From assembly GCA_015058655.1 (NCBI GenBank), contig SVBX01000019.1, positions 1 through 61,257 on the forward strand: a stretch of DNA of 61,257 nucleotides. Direction: 5' to 3'. The translations under genes were made by a program, and so were the position numbers. Below are positions 49,290 through 59,540 of this stretch, piece by piece; the stretch's first letter is position 1, and every line of letters begins with the position of its first letter. Below the pieces are notes generated by a model. That model saw nothing but the letters and a program-made list of their open reading frames with translations, was not told where the DNA came from and did no database searches. Source of the DNA: Pseudoselenomonas ruminantium. Its GTDB lineage: Bacteria; Bacillota; Negativicutes; Selenomonadales; Selenomonadaceae.

Positions 49290-52200
49290 ATGAGGAAAAG
49301 CTATCAAGGAAAACATTTGCGCCGCTTGGCAGCCGTCATCTGCGCCGCCCTGACGGCAGGGACGCTGGGCTTTGCGCCCGTGCTGTATGCCCATCCTATC
49401 TTAGACAGCAAGGATGCGGCGGTGAGCATCAGCGGCACTGCGGATATGAGCATCAACAGCACGGCGACAAACAACGTCATCAAGTGGGTGGACTTTTCCA
49501 TCGCCAAAGGGGAGAAGGTGGCCTTTGACGCCAACAACTACCTGAACTACGTCACGGGCAGCGCCCGTTCGGAGATTTACGGCATGTTGACGGGCGGCGG
49601 GAACATTTACCTCGTGAACCCCAACGGTATCTTGATCGGCGACGGCGCGACAATAAATGTGGGGAGCCTTTATCTTTCGACGAAAAATCTCACCGCCGAC
49701 CAACTGGCGAACTATTCTACCGCCACGGGCGCACTGCTCCAAAACGACAACGCGGCTGTGGGCGACGTCATCAATCTCGGCAACTTGAACGCGAACTCCG
49801 TTACCGTGGAGGGAAACAACATCACCTTCAAGAACATTGCTGACGTAACGGACAAGACGGGCAGTGCCAACAAGGTGACGGTGAATCTCACGGCAGGGGA
49901 CACGCTGCGGGTGGGATATAAGGAAACGGGCAGCTTTACGAATCCGACGGCTCCCACGCCGACCAACTGGGCAAGCAATAAGGCCATTGACTGGTATATC
50001 CTGGTGGCGAGCGCTGAGGATTATTCGAGAATAGATGGCGGTATAACAACTAATAACTATATGCTGGGAAATGATATTACCGTTGAGAAAAATACTGACG
50101 GTGCAGCTTTATTCAATGGCACCTTTGACGGCTTGGGGCATACCATAACGCTGCCCGCAGGGGTTTTTCGGCCTTTTGATAAAATACAAGCAAAAGGCGT
50201 AGTGAAAAATCTCGGCATCCGTACGGAGAATTGCTCGAGAGAAAATGTGAGCGACGGTGCCTTGGCGCTTGAAAACTATGGACGCATAGAAAATGTCTGG
50301 CATACGGGGGATATGACGGTGGCGATGACAACCAACAAGGATGTCAACGTGGGGGGCATCGTCGCCGCAAATTACGGCAAAATCATCGGGGCGAGGAACC
50401 TGGGCAAGGTCACGGTGACCTTAGCCGAGGGCGTAACGGGCAATCCCTACATCTACGTCGGCGGCATTGCCGGGGTGAACATGAACAAAGGCATCATCGA
50501 TGAGTCCTATAATGCGGGAGAAGTCATGGGTGCCAAAAGCGGCAGCGTAAACCTATATGCCGGAGGCATCGCGGGAGGAAATGGCGGAAAGATATGGGAC
50601 GTTTACAATGCGGCCGGTATCACCGGCTACTTTGCCGGCGGCATCGCGGGACGGAATGCTTTGTTAAACAGTGCGGGAACAATCAATTATGCCTATCACG
50701 GCAGTGGAACTGTATCGGGGAAGTATACGAATCATACAGGAGGGATTACGGGGGATAATTCGTATGGCAGTATCGATGGAACCGTAAGCAATTCCTATTA
50801 TTATGCGAAAGACAAGGCTGATTATAAAGCAAAGGGGGGAACGTATGAATCTGTTGCTGATGACATGAAACAAGCCGCCACCTTCTCCAACTGGAGCATT
50901 TCCAGCACGGGCGGCAAGAATAAGACATGGCGCATCTACGAGGGGAAGACCAGGCCCCTGCTGGCAAGGTTTTTGACCGTGAAGGACAATTACCTCGGCG
51001 AAGTAGAGTATAACGGCACCGCCACCGGGGACGTAGGGACGCACTACAATCCCTCTAAGGAAACTTCCAACCAAGCGCAGACAGGCGGTATTGCCTACGG
51101 CATCGACTGGGTAAGCGATGTGACCCGTGTCACGCCGAAGGAACTGACCGTAACAAACGTAAACAAGACCTATGACGGCACAGACACCGCTACCATAGAG
51201 GCGGCGAACCTGTCCGGCGTAGTCACGGGGGACACCCTGACGGTATCCACCACCTCGGCGAACTACGCGGACAAGAACGCGGGCACGGGCAAGACCGTGA
51301 CCTATGGGGGGCTGACCCTCTCCGGCGCGAAGGCGAAGAATTACATGATTGCTGCTGACGGCACCACTACGGGCAATATTTCCCCCAAGGAAATTACTGC
51401 CACCTTTGCCGATATTACCAAGACCTACGACGGCACGACGGGTGCTACAGCGGGGGCGGGGACGCTCTCGGACGTGGTGACGGGCGATACGGTAACGATT
51501 ACGGGAACGGCTAATTTCGCGGATAAGAACGTCGGCGCGAACAAGACAGTCAAATATACGGGCGTGACGCTTGGCGGCACGGACGCGGGGAACTATACCG
51601 TTGCGGCTACTGCCGAGGGAAAAGGCGACATCACCGCGAAAGAAATCACCGCTATCTTTGCCGACGTTTCCAAGACCTACGACGGCGCGACGAGCGTAAC
51701 GGCGGGTACAGGCTCATCGACGGGCATTGTGACGGGCGATACGGTAACGATTACGGGAACGGCGAATTTCGCGGATAAGAACGTCGGAACAAACAAGACC
51801 GTCAACTATACGGGTGTTGCTCTTTCCGGCACGGACGCGGCGAATTATTCGCTTGTCTCCAACACCGCCGAGGGAAAAGGCTCGATTGCGAAAGCCAATA
51901 TAACCATTTCCACCGACGCCGTCACGAAAACTTACGACGGCACGACAACGGTCCCGAGTACGGCGGCGAAAGTTATCTCCGGTGAGATGTTCGGCACGGA
52001 CGTCATCAGCGGCGGCGACTTCGCCTTTACCGACAAGAACGCGGGGACGAACAAGACCGTCACGGTGTCGAACGTGACCGTCATCGACGGCAACAACGGC
52101 GGCAATTACAACGTGACCTACGCGGCGAACACGACCAGCACCATCAACCGGAAGGATGCTCAAGTGACATTCAAGCCCATAACCAAGACTTACGACGGCA

Positions 52201-53474
52201 CGACGAGCGCCACGCCGGGTGAGGCGGAGTTTTGGGGCTTGATTGACGCCGATAAAGGAAAGGTGGGCGTGACGGCAGACGTCGCTTACGAAGATAAGAA
52301 TGTGGGCACGGGCAAGAGGGTCGCATATACGAATATAGCGTTGACGGGCACGGAGGCGCAGAATTACCGTCTCGCGCAAACGTATGTGAATGCTGACAAT
52401 GGCACGATCACCCGCAAGGCGCTGGAACTGGTGGCGACGCCCCAGACCATCGCCGAGGGCGAGGCGACGCCGACGGCGTGGAGCGGCAGCGTCACGGGCT
52501 TCGTGGCGGGCGAAGGACTGGACGGCGGCGATACGCTTTCCTTCGCGTTGGACAATCCGGCAGCGGCGGCGGTGGGCAGCTACAAGGTCACGGGGACGCT
52601 GTCCATCGACGGCGCGGCTCCGTTGACAAGCGGCGACTACGGCACAAACTACACCTTCGACAACGCGGCGGCAAACGCCACAGCCTTTACCATAGCGGCG
52701 AAATACGTCCCGCCCGCGCCCACGCCGACACCGAGCGCACCGAGCGGCGGCAACGGCGGTAACACTGGCAATACCGGCGGCAATACCGGCAGTACCACGC
52801 CCACGAATCCAACCACGCCGACCGTGCCGACACCGATTGCACCAAGCGGCAACACCAACGGCACAACGCCGAACTCCGGCGGCAATACCTCCGAGACAGG
52901 CGCGAACCCCCCGGCTCCGTTGGCGGCAGCGGAACCTGTGATTGTGGCGACGGTGACGGAAACGGAAACCATCGCCGCCGCGGCCGCGGCAGGGGCGACG
53001 GCAGAAATGACTCATATTGCCGATAATGTGCGTCCGACGAACATTGCGGAGCAGCCGATGAACGGCGGCGGAAACGCGGCGGCAGCGCCTCTCGCAGCGG
53101 CGGTCGAGACGGCGGCGAACGCCCAAGACTTCACCCTGACGGCGGGCGGCCTCCTTGCCGTATCCAACGAAAACAACTCCGCCCCCAAGGATGCCATGAG
53201 CGTCGAAAGCATCGGCCACGCCTTGAGCGTCCTCCAGCATGGAAGCGGTGAAAAGAGCGCCGCGACCGCGCCGAACACCGAAACGAAATCCGCTGCAGGC
53301 AGTATCGGCAGCTTGGAAGAAGCGGTAGAGGCCACCGACCTTGCCATCGGCACGGAAATCGCCGAAACCGACCGTGAAAGCAAAGCCGGGCAGGAAAACC
53401 TCGCGAGCGATACCGGCACGGCGGGCGGCGCTGACGAGAGCGCAGAGGAAAGCGACGAGAAAAAGAAGCGGTAA
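49290..53474 (+). CDS. TpsA exoprotein 1 with GLUG-like and YDG repeats
   Basis: 1394 residues. Basic signal peptide (cut after VLYA), TPS secretion domain ~35-190 ([40 protein letters not shown]), GLUG-like repeats ~340-500 (GGIAGVN, GGIAGGN), five MBG/YDG-type repeats with KTYDGT near residues 626, 710, 793, 879 and 966, then a Pro/Thr/Gly/Asn linker (~1140-1210) and an acidic tail ending SDEKKKR. Filamentous adhesin-like; exported by the TpsB encoded next. AAAGGA ribosome site. Confidence 0.9.
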   Translation: MRKSYQGKHLRRLAAVICAALTAGTLGFAPVLYAHPILDSKDAAVSISGTADMSINSTATNNVIKWVDFSIAKGEKVAFDANNYLNYVTGSARSEIYGMLTGGGNIYLVNPNGILIGDGATINVGSLYLSTKNLTADQLANYSTATGALLQNDNAAVGDVINLGNLNANSVTVEGNNITFKNIADVTDKTGSANKVTVNLTAGDTLRVGYKETGSFTNPTAPTPTNWASNKAIDWYILVASAEDYSRIDGGITTNNYMLGNDITVEKNTDGAALFNGTFDGLGHTITLPAGVFRPFDKIQAKGVVKNLGIRTENCSRENVSDGALALENYGRIENVWHTGDMTVAMTTNKDVNVGGIVAANYGKIIGARNLGKVTVTLAEGVTGNPYIYVGGIAGVNMNKGIIDESYNAGEVMGAKSGSVNLYAGGIAGGNGGKIWDVYNAAGITGYFAGGIAGRNALLNSAGTINYAYHGSGTVSGKYTNHTGGITGDNSYGSIDGTVSNSYYYAKDKADYKAKGGTYESVADDMKQAATFSNWSISSTGGKNKTWRIYEGKTRPLLARFLTVKDNYLGEVEYNGTATGDVGTHYNPSKETSNQAQTGGIAYGIDWVSDVTRVTPKELTVTNVNKTYDGTDTATIEAANLSGVVTGDTLTVSTTSANYADKNAGTGKTVTYGGLTLSGAKAKNYMIAADGTTTGNISPKEITATFADITKTYDGTTGATAGAGTLSDVVTGDTVTITGTANFADKNVGANKTVKYTGVTLGGTDAGNYTVAATAEGKGDITAKEITAIFADVSKTYDGATSVTAGTGSSTGIVTGDTVTITGTANFADKNVGTNKTVNYTGVALSGTDAANYSLVSNTAEGKGSIAKANITISTDAVTKTYDGTTTVPSTAAKVISGEMFGTDVISGGDFAFTDKNAGTNKTVTVSNVTVIDGNNGGNYNVTYAANTTSTINRKDAQVTFKPITKTYDGTTSATPGEAEFWGLIDADKGKVGVTADVAYEDKNVGTGKRVAYTNIALTGTEAQNYRLAQTYVNADNGTITRKALELVATPQTIAEGEATPTAWSGSVTGFVAGEGLDGGDTLSFALDNPAAAAVGSYKVTGTLSIDGAAPLTSGDYGTNYTFDNAAANATAFTIAAKYVPPAPTPTPSAPSGGNGGNTGNTGGNTGSTTPTNPTTPTVPTPIAPSGNTNGTTPNSGGNTSETGANPPAPLAAAEPVIVATVTETETIAAAAAAGATAEMTHIADNVRPTNIAEQPMNGGGNAAAAPLAAAVETAANAQDFTLTAGGLLAVSNENNSAPKDAMSVESIGHALSVLQHGSGEKSAATAPNTETKSAAGSIGSLEEAVEATDLAIGTEIAETDRESKAGQENLASDTGTAGGADESAEESDEKKKR
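51478..51536 (+). repeat. Near-identical YDG repeat DNA, unit 1
   Basis: 59 bp starting TGACGGGCGATACGGTAACG recur at 51730-51788 with one or two changes; offset 252 bp equals 84 codons, one YDG domain. Indicates recent intragenic duplication. Confidence 0.8.
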
Positions 53475-53491
53475 GAGAACGGACACCAGAC

Positions 53492-53535
53492 AAAAATCCT
53501 GCCCAAGAGGGCAAGCCTCGCGGGCAGGATTTTTC
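53492..53535 (+). terminator. Terminator between tpsA1 and tpsB1
   Basis: AAAATCCTGCCC pairs with GGGCAGGATTTTT over a 20-nt loop. Would lower tpsB1 expression relative to tpsA1. Confidence 0.75.
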
Positions 53536-53566
53536 CTGTTTCATCGTCCAGCAAGAAACGGAGGCA

Positions 53567-55213
53567 ATGACATATATGACACATAAATCTACCGGTTTGG
53601 GCGGGCTGTTGCTGACCGCCGCCCTGTTTGCGCCGGGGCATCTTTGGGCGGCTCCTGCCGTCCCCGCGCCGGGGGAAAGCATCCCGGAAGCTCCGGCAAA
53701 GGAAGAAAGCCCTTTGAGCAGCGATCTCGAAAGCGAATCGCCCCAGGGGGGAGAAGAGCGTTTCACGCTCTCGGCCATCCGTGTGGAGCATGAGGGGCTG
53801 CCCCTGAGCGACGAGAAAATAAAATCCATCACCGATGGCATCATCGGCAGGGAAGTCACCATAGGAGAGCTTCACGAGGAACTTTCTGCCCTCACCCGCT
53901 ACGCAAGGGAAAAGGGCTATCCCGCCGCCACCGCCTATATCCCGCCCCAGACTGCCGTGGAGGGGAGTCTCGTGGTGAGGATTGCGCCGGGGCGTTTCGG
54001 GAACATCACGGTCGAAAACGACAGCGGCCTGAAGGACTCCGTGGCCGAGGGCATCCTTGCCGGGCTTCACGCGGGAGACATCATCAAGAGCCGTACACTG
54101 GAAACGGCGCTCCAAAATCTTCGGGAGCTTTCCGGCATCGAGGTCTATGGTGTCCTTTCCCCCGGCAGGGAGGAAGGCACCAGCGACCTGACGGTGAAGG
54201 TGGCAAAGGGCAAGAAGAACTCCCTCATCGTCTACACTGAGAACTACGGCAGCCGGACGGCGGGACGCTACCGCTACGGCCTGCAGGGGGAGCTGGGCAA
54301 CCTTTTCGGCACGGGCGGCAAGCTCAATTTCGGCACCCTGATTTCCAATGCAAACCAACACGGCTACAATATTTCCATGGAAATCCCCACGGGGCACAGC
54401 GCGACGAAACTCGGCATCGGCTTTTCCCGCTCGGACTACGAACTGGGAGCAGATGCGCAGGAGCTTGGGGCACAGGGCACGACGAACACCTACAGCATCT
54501 TCGGACGGACGCCCCTCTGGCATACGGCGAAAAGCTCCCTTGCCCTCACCTATGGCTATGACTATCGGGACATCACCGACGAACTGAAACGGTTCGATTT
54601 CTCATGGAAGAAGCATAGCCATATTTTCCACTTGGGGATGGACGGATTATCCCGCGGGAAAAACTTCATCCTCAGCTACCGGGCAGGACTTCACACGGGC
54701 ACCCTTGTCCCGGACTCCGAGGCAGCCGAGGAACTTGGTCGGCTCGGAGACACCACGGGGCGTTTTACCAAGGGAACACTCGACCTGACCGCAGTGCAGG
54801 GGCTTGGCAGGGATTTCGACATGCTGCTGAAACTCTCCGGGCAAAAAGCGGGCAGCAATCTGGACAGCTCCGAGCATATCTACCTGGGCGGCGCCCACGG
54901 CGTAAGAGCCTATCCCCAGGGGGAAGCCTCCGGTGACGAGGGGCTGTTGGGGACATTGGAACTGCGCTACCATACCCCCGTCAAGGGGCTGACCCTCTCT
55001 GCCTACTTCGATGCCGGTCATGTGGAAATCACCAAATCCGGGGGCGATGGCAACATGACCCTCAAGGGCTGGGGATTGGGGCTTTCCTACACCCGCCCCG
55101 GGGACTGGTTCGCGAGATTTGACTACGCAAGGCGCATCGGCGGCGACGAGCTCATGAGCCGGGACGCCGCAAGCCGTCAGAGAATGTGGTTCATGGCGGG
55201 GAAGATGTTTTGA
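53567..55213 (+). CDS. TpsB outer-membrane transporter 1
   Basis: 548 residues (an ATG at 53576 is an alternative). Signal peptide ending HLWA, a Pro-rich linker, POTRA domain ~65-140 (FTLSAIRVEHEGLPLSDEKI), a second POTRA ~140-215, then a FhaC/ShlB barrel (GTGGKLNFG, motif [14 protein letters not shown]) ending in a C-terminal Phe. It translocates TpsA1. The last ~50 residues are repeated as a fragment at 3950-4111. Confidence 0.9.
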   Translation: MTYMTHKSTGLGGLLLTAALFAPGHLWAAPAVPAPGESIPEAPAKEESPLSSDLESESPQGGEERFTLSAIRVEHEGLPLSDEKIKSITDGIIGREVTIGELHEELSALTRYAREKGYPAATAYIPPQTAVEGSLVVRIAPGRFGNITVENDSGLKDSVAEGILAGLHAGDIIKSRTLETALQNLRELSGIEVYGVLSPGREEGTSDLTVKVAKGKKNSLIVYTENYGSRTAGRYRYGLQGELGNLFGTGGKLNFGTLISNANQHGYNISMEIPTGHSATKLGIGFSRSDYELGADAQELGAQGTTNTYSIFGRTPLWHTAKSSLALTYGYDYRDITDELKRFDFSWKKHSHIFHLGMDGLSRGKNFILSYRAGLHTGTLVPDSEAAEELGRLGDTTGRFTKGTLDLTAVQGLGRDFDMLLKLSGQKAGSNLDSSEHIYLGGAHGVRAYPQGEASGDEGLLGTLELRYHTPVKGLTLSAYFDAGHVEITKSGGDGNMTLKGWGLGLSYTRPGDWFARFDYARRIGGDELMSRDAASRQRMWFMAGKMF

Positions 55214-55458
55214 GACTTAGGGGGTGCAAAACCCGGTCCATGTCACGTGCCGGGACACCCACAGACAATGCCGCTATGGAGTCCATCAATGGATGGATCA
55301 AGGCGGAGCTGTTCATGGACTTGCATGTGACCGGCGAGAAACCGGTCAAGGAGGAGGTGGATGACTACATTCTTTTCTTCAATGAACAGAGGCCAGCCTA
55401 TTCCTTAGGCTACCTGACGCCGAAGCAGTATCGGGAACGTCACATGCCCATCTGCTGA
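55214..55458 (+). pseudogene. IS3-family transposase OrfB, C-terminal fragment
   Basis: SMSRAGTPTDNAAMESINGW, IKAELF then EEVDDYILFFNEQRPAYSLG, YLTPKQYRERH. This is the C-terminal integrase region (with the catalytic Glu area, DNAAMES) of IS3-type OrfB. It begins immediately after the tpsB1 stop, so an IS inserted or deleted there. Confidence 0.8.
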
Positions 55459-55730
55459 TCTCATCTGCATTATTGATGGCATGGTTTGTCTAACAAGCTT
55501 GGAGGATGTCAGAAAAGTTGATGAATCTTGTACAACGATTCGTTCTTTATGACTGATTCTTTTTATTTTTGTGTCAAATTTTTGTTGACAAGTGCACTAT
55601 AAATGATGTTAAATGAAATAAGATTTATCCCTTAGGAAGTCTGTACCCCAAAGCGTCCTCGGGGGGGACAGATGTGCATTTTTTAGCTTGTAAACCCCTC
55701 GAATAAAAGCAACGAAAAGGGGTGCAGACT
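55459..55730 (+). promoter_or_regulatory. tpsA2 upstream region
   Basis: TTGACA near 55592 is a possible -35. GTCC-TCGGGGG-GGAC is a tight hairpin near 55652-55668, and CCCCT near 55695 can pair with AGGGG at the ribosome site, so the start may be occluded. No gene seen. Confidence 0.35.
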
Positions 55731-58700
55731 ATGAAAAATCCATTCATCTCCAAGCAAGTACGTTTAGGTGTGATGACGGCGCTGATGATTGGGACATTCA
55801 GCATTAGCATGACGGCTTCGGCTCTTCCCACAGGAGGGCTCAGTGATACAGCCACTTTTAAAACCAATGGAAATACTATGGATATTACCAGTCAAGCAGC
55901 GGGCAATCTCATTACTTGGCAGGATTTTTCCATTGCTTCCGGGCAGACAGTAAATTTCAACGGCAGCTACGATTATCTGAATGTGGTGCTGGGAAACAAT
56001 CAGTCAGTGATTGAGGGAGCCATCAACGGCGCTAGCGCCAATGTCTATTTGGTGAACCCCAACGGCATTTTGTTTGGGGACGGGGCAAGCGTAAATGTGG
56101 GGAGTTTGCACCTTTCCACCGCCGACATTTCCGGGAATCTTGCAGATTACACCACCGCCATGAATGCCCTGAACGGCACCACCACCTTCAAAGGGGACGT
56201 GGTAAACAGAGGCACGTTCACTGCTGCTCAGGAAATCACCGTTGAGGGCAACAATATCACGTTCAAGAATGTGGATAAAGTAACGGCAGGTACTACGCTA
56301 AAAGTTACGGCAACGAACACCGATGCCTTCCACGTAGGCCGGACAAACGATAACACACTCACTCTTGTTACGGGCAGCACCTCTCCCACTTATTACACAC
56401 TCATCAGCACCAAAGAAGAGCTTCAGAATATTGCACTCAACGGCAATTATATGCTGGCGAATGACATTGTCCTGGAACCGCCTTCAGATACGGATACCGG
56501 CTTCAACTTCACGCCCATTGGGGGAACTTCGCAGAGCAATGATTCTGCCCGTTTCAAGGGCAAATTCGATGGTTTGAACTATAGTATCGAAAATCTCTAT
56601 ATAAACGTCAAAGGTGTCCCAAATACCGGAAACGGAAATCCCCATGTGGGTATAGGATTGTTCAATAGCATCGGAGCAAGTGGAGTAGTGGAAAATCTAG
56701 TATTGAAAAGCGGAAAGGTGACTGCGGATTCCCAAACTCCTTATGATGGAACTGGACGTGGAGAGCATGGCAGCTTTGCAGGTCAAAATCATGGCACTCT
56801 GCGAAATGTTGTTAATGAAGGCGTAATTATAAATGGAATTGATACTCATCATAGCGGCGGTATTGTAGGACGTAACACTGGAACTGTTGATAGGACAATA
56901 AATTGGGCTACGGTTACATCCAATCATAGCGAAGATACAGCAGGCATCGTAGGGCAAGATTCTGAGGAGAGTGGTCGCAAAGGTCAGATAAAAAATTCTG
57001 TTAATAGAGGTGATATAACAGTAACTAAAGGCAACGTTGGCGGGATATTAGGCGGTGATGGCGGAGCAACGACTGACAATGTCACCAACTACGGAACGAT
57101 AACCGGTGATAACAACTCTGGGGGAATGGTGGGCGGCATTGCCGGTAACATAGGCAGCCTGTCCAACGCTTGCAACAAAGGCAAAGTTGTGGGTGTTAAT
57201 GCACAGTACGTTGGCGGCATTGGCGGCCTAGTTGGCGGTAAACAAACCAACATATACAACAACGGCGATATTGAGAGCACAGGGGCGATGTATGTTGGTG
57301 GCATTGCCGGTTCTAGTAACTGGACTATTGATCTAACCAAGGCATACAATACGGGTCAAATGACGATTAACTTGCCACAGACTGAGAGCTACGTTGGCGG
57401 CATTTTAGGCTACAACGAAGGTAAAATAGACCAAGTCTATAACGAACTCCATATAACGAGTGACGCGAAGAATGTTGGCGGTATTGTCGGTTACAATAAG
57501 GGTGGTTGCACCATAACCAATGTTTACAACAAGGGTGCTATTACGGGTAAGGATAATGTTGGCGGCATTGCCGGCTACAACCAAGGAACAATAGCCCGTG
57601 TCTATAACACAGGCGCGATTACCAGTACGAATAATTCAGCGAATGTTGGCGGTATTGTCGGCACTGGTTCTTCTAATGTGACCAACGCTTTCTATACCCA
57701 AGGCGGAGGTACTGCGGGAACACTAAAAACCGAAGCTGAAATAAAGCAGGCCTCAACCTTCACGGGCTTTGCCATCGACACAGAAGGCAAGGACACGCCT
57801 TCCACTTGGCGCATCTACGAAGGGCATACAGCGCCGCTCTTGACGACCTTCCTCACGCCGCTGGATCTTAGCTATACCACCGACAACGTCACTGTCACCT
57901 ATGACGGACAACCGCACAGCGTAGCACCAAACTTGGCCAATATAGATTCCGAGAAAATTTTCGGCGTTACATTGCCTTCTCACACCAATGTCGGAACCTA
58001 TGATTATGAGAACTTACACAATCTCCTTTATTCCAATCAGCAGGGCTACAATATCAAAGTAAATGCAAATGGCAAGGCTCAACTTGTCATTGAGAAACGC
58101 CCTGTCAGCTTAGGCAACTTTGAGACGGTGACAAAGACCTATGACGGAACGGATAACATCACCTCCGCCATCACCACGCCTTCCCTGTACGGCATTGTTT
58201 CCGATGATGTAAATGACGTTACCGCCGCAATAACGGGAACATACGCCGACAAGAATGTGGGAACGGATAAAAACGTGACATATACGCTGACATGGAGTGG
58301 CAATAAAGCCGGTAATTACGCTTTAGCCACCACCGGCACGGGCAAAGGCACCATCACCCAAGCCCCCTTGACTTTTACGGTAAATGACTACTCCAAGGAA
58401 TACGACGGGGAAACGACAGCCCCGGGCGCGAGCTATGCTGTAACCAACGGCGTAATCTTCAACGGAGACAGCGCCAGCGGCGGCACGTTTTACTTTGACG
58501 ATGCCGAAATAGGAACGGGAAAAACCTTGCACCTCAAGGATGTAACCGTCACAGACGGCAATAACGCTGACAACTACGCCATCACATATATTTCCAGTAC
58601 GAATTCCACTATCACACAGCCCGCACCTACACCCACACCTGAACCGACGCCAACGCCGGAGCCCACACCAACTCCCACACCAACTCCCACACCAACTCCC

Positions 58701-58812
58701 ACACCAACTCCCACACCAACTCCCACACCAACTCCAATTCCAACTCCAATTCCAACTCCAATTCCTACTCCCACACCAACTCCCACACCAACTCCAATTC
58801 CAACTCCAAAGC
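55731..58812 (+). CDS. TpsA exoprotein 2, C-terminus exchanged by inversion
   Basis: From the ATG at 55731 (AAAAGGGG upstream). Signal peptide ending ASA; TPS domain ~35-190 ([40 protein letters not shown]); GLUG repeats ~420-660 ([20 protein letters not shown]); MBG/YDG region ~720-955; then a Pro-Thr repeat tract (~963-1027). Beyond 58812 the frame stays open to 59225 but encodes an implausible tail rich in F, C and W from antisense DNA. The true C-terminus lies inverted at 59037-59402. Confidence 0.85.
58660..58812 (+). repeat. Pro-Thr codon repeats / left inverted repeat
   Basis: Tandem CCAACTCCCACA and CCAACTCCAATT 12-mers. Encodes PTPT/PIPT on the plus strand and VWEL/LELE on the minus strand. 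58788-58807 is a perfect 20-bp inverse of 59524-59543, and 58734-58759 a perfect 26-bp inverse of 59524-59549. Confidence 0.9.
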
Positions 58813-58950
58813 GGTTTCTGCCTGTTCGTCCTGCCGGGGAATATCTTCGCCGGGAGTGCCAACAGCCGGAGCTGCTTCGCTCATTACAGGCAAGGCTAAA
58901 AACGTTATCGACATCGCTAAAGCTAGACTATTTTTTTTGGTCGTATGCAA
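58765..58950 (-). CDS. TpsB2 signal peptide and N-terminus, inverted
   Basis: TTG start at 58950 with GAGGT upstream on the minus strand; [58 protein letters not shown]..., stop TAG at 58765. A classic signal peptide followed by [12 protein letters not shown], parallel to TpsB1's APAVPAPGESIP. It is the missing 5' end of the gene at 59516-61039. Confidence 0.85.
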   Translation of the reverse strand: MHTTKKNSLALAMSITFLALPVMSEAAPAVGTPGEDIPRQDEQAETALELELELVWELVWE

Positions 58951-59530
58951 TATCTTTTACCTCGATTTTTTGTTTTTGGTGCTGGGGCTATACTCTCTGG
59001 ATTTCTTGCAGGGAGCATAGCCCCAGCACCTCTTTTTTATTTTTTATCTTCAGTGTTGTTTTCTTCACTACTGCCGTTGTCCTGTGTCCCTGCCGTGTCA
59101 GAATTGGCAGCTTTCGGTTCGTTGGTGCTGCTTTCCCGGCGGGCCACTTCGGCAGTGCTCATGGATTTGGGCGGGTTGATGCCGTTGTTCTTGTACGTGA
59201 GCAAGCCTTCTGTGTTCCAAGTTGAGTTTACGCCTTGAGCGTTGTTGATAATGGGTCGCAATGAGGCGCGGTTGTCGTCAGCTTTTTCCTTGTTGGTGGC
59301 GATGACGGAGTTTGTGGTTTGCGCGGTAGCCGTGGCAATAGCTTCCTGCAGCTGTTGTCCGCTGGTTCCCCTTTCGGCTAAGCGTTTTTCTATGACCTGC
59401 ACGGGGGTTGATTCAGCGGCCGGTGTAGGAGCAGGAGTCGGTTCAGGCGTGGGAGCAGGAGTTGGTTCTGGTGTGGGAGTTGGAGTAGGAATTGGAGTGG
59501 GAGTAGGAGTGGGAGTTGGTGTGGGAGTTG
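58800..59530. other. Inverted (invertible?) segment between tpsA2 and tpsB2
   Basis: The segment carries, all on the minus strand, the TpsA2 C-terminus, a terminator (58979-59029) and the TpsB2 N-terminus. Reversing it at the 20-bp inverted repeat restores tpsA2-terminator-tpsB2, the order seen in the first TPS locus, with both frames open. No invertase gene is adjacent. A misassembly within the repeats could give the same picture. Confidence 0.85.
58979..59029 (-). terminator. tpsA2 terminator (inside inverted segment)
   Basis: GTGCTGGGGCTATACTCTC pairs with GGGAGCATAGCCCCAGCAC, a 17-bp stem. In the restored orientation it follows the tpsA2 stop, as the hairpin at 53492 does in locus 1. Confidence 0.8.
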
Positions 59531-59540
59531 GAATTGGAGT
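59037..59540 (-). CDS. TpsA2 C-terminal region, inverted
   Basis: Minus-strand open frame: Pro-Thr/Ile/Glu/Ala repeats (from 59540), then [20 protein letters not shown], an [20 protein letters not shown] segment, and an acidic tail [12 protein letters not shown] with TAA at 59037. The charged tail parallels TpsA1's ...ESDEKKKR. It has no start of its own; it continues tpsA2 if the segment is flipped. Confidence 0.82.
   Translation of the reverse strand, partial: TPIPTPTPTPTPTPTPIPTPTPTPEPTPAPTPEPTPAPTPAAESTPVQVIEKRLAERGTSGQQLQEAIATATAQTTNSVIATNKEKADDNRASLRPIINNAQGVNSTWNTEGLLTYKNNGINPPKSMSTAEVARRESSTNEPKAANSDTAGTQDNGSSEENNTEDKK

Noticed and set aside
58660..58812. CRISPR-like array of short tandem repeats
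   Set aside because: The 12-bp units are contiguous with no spacers and encode Pro-Thr repeats in frame with tpsA2.
58813..59225. Open C-terminal extension of TpsA2 ([12 protein letters not shown] and onward)
   Set aside because: It is antisense of the TpsB2 signal peptide and TpsA2 tail, rich in F/C/W and unlike any TpsA end.
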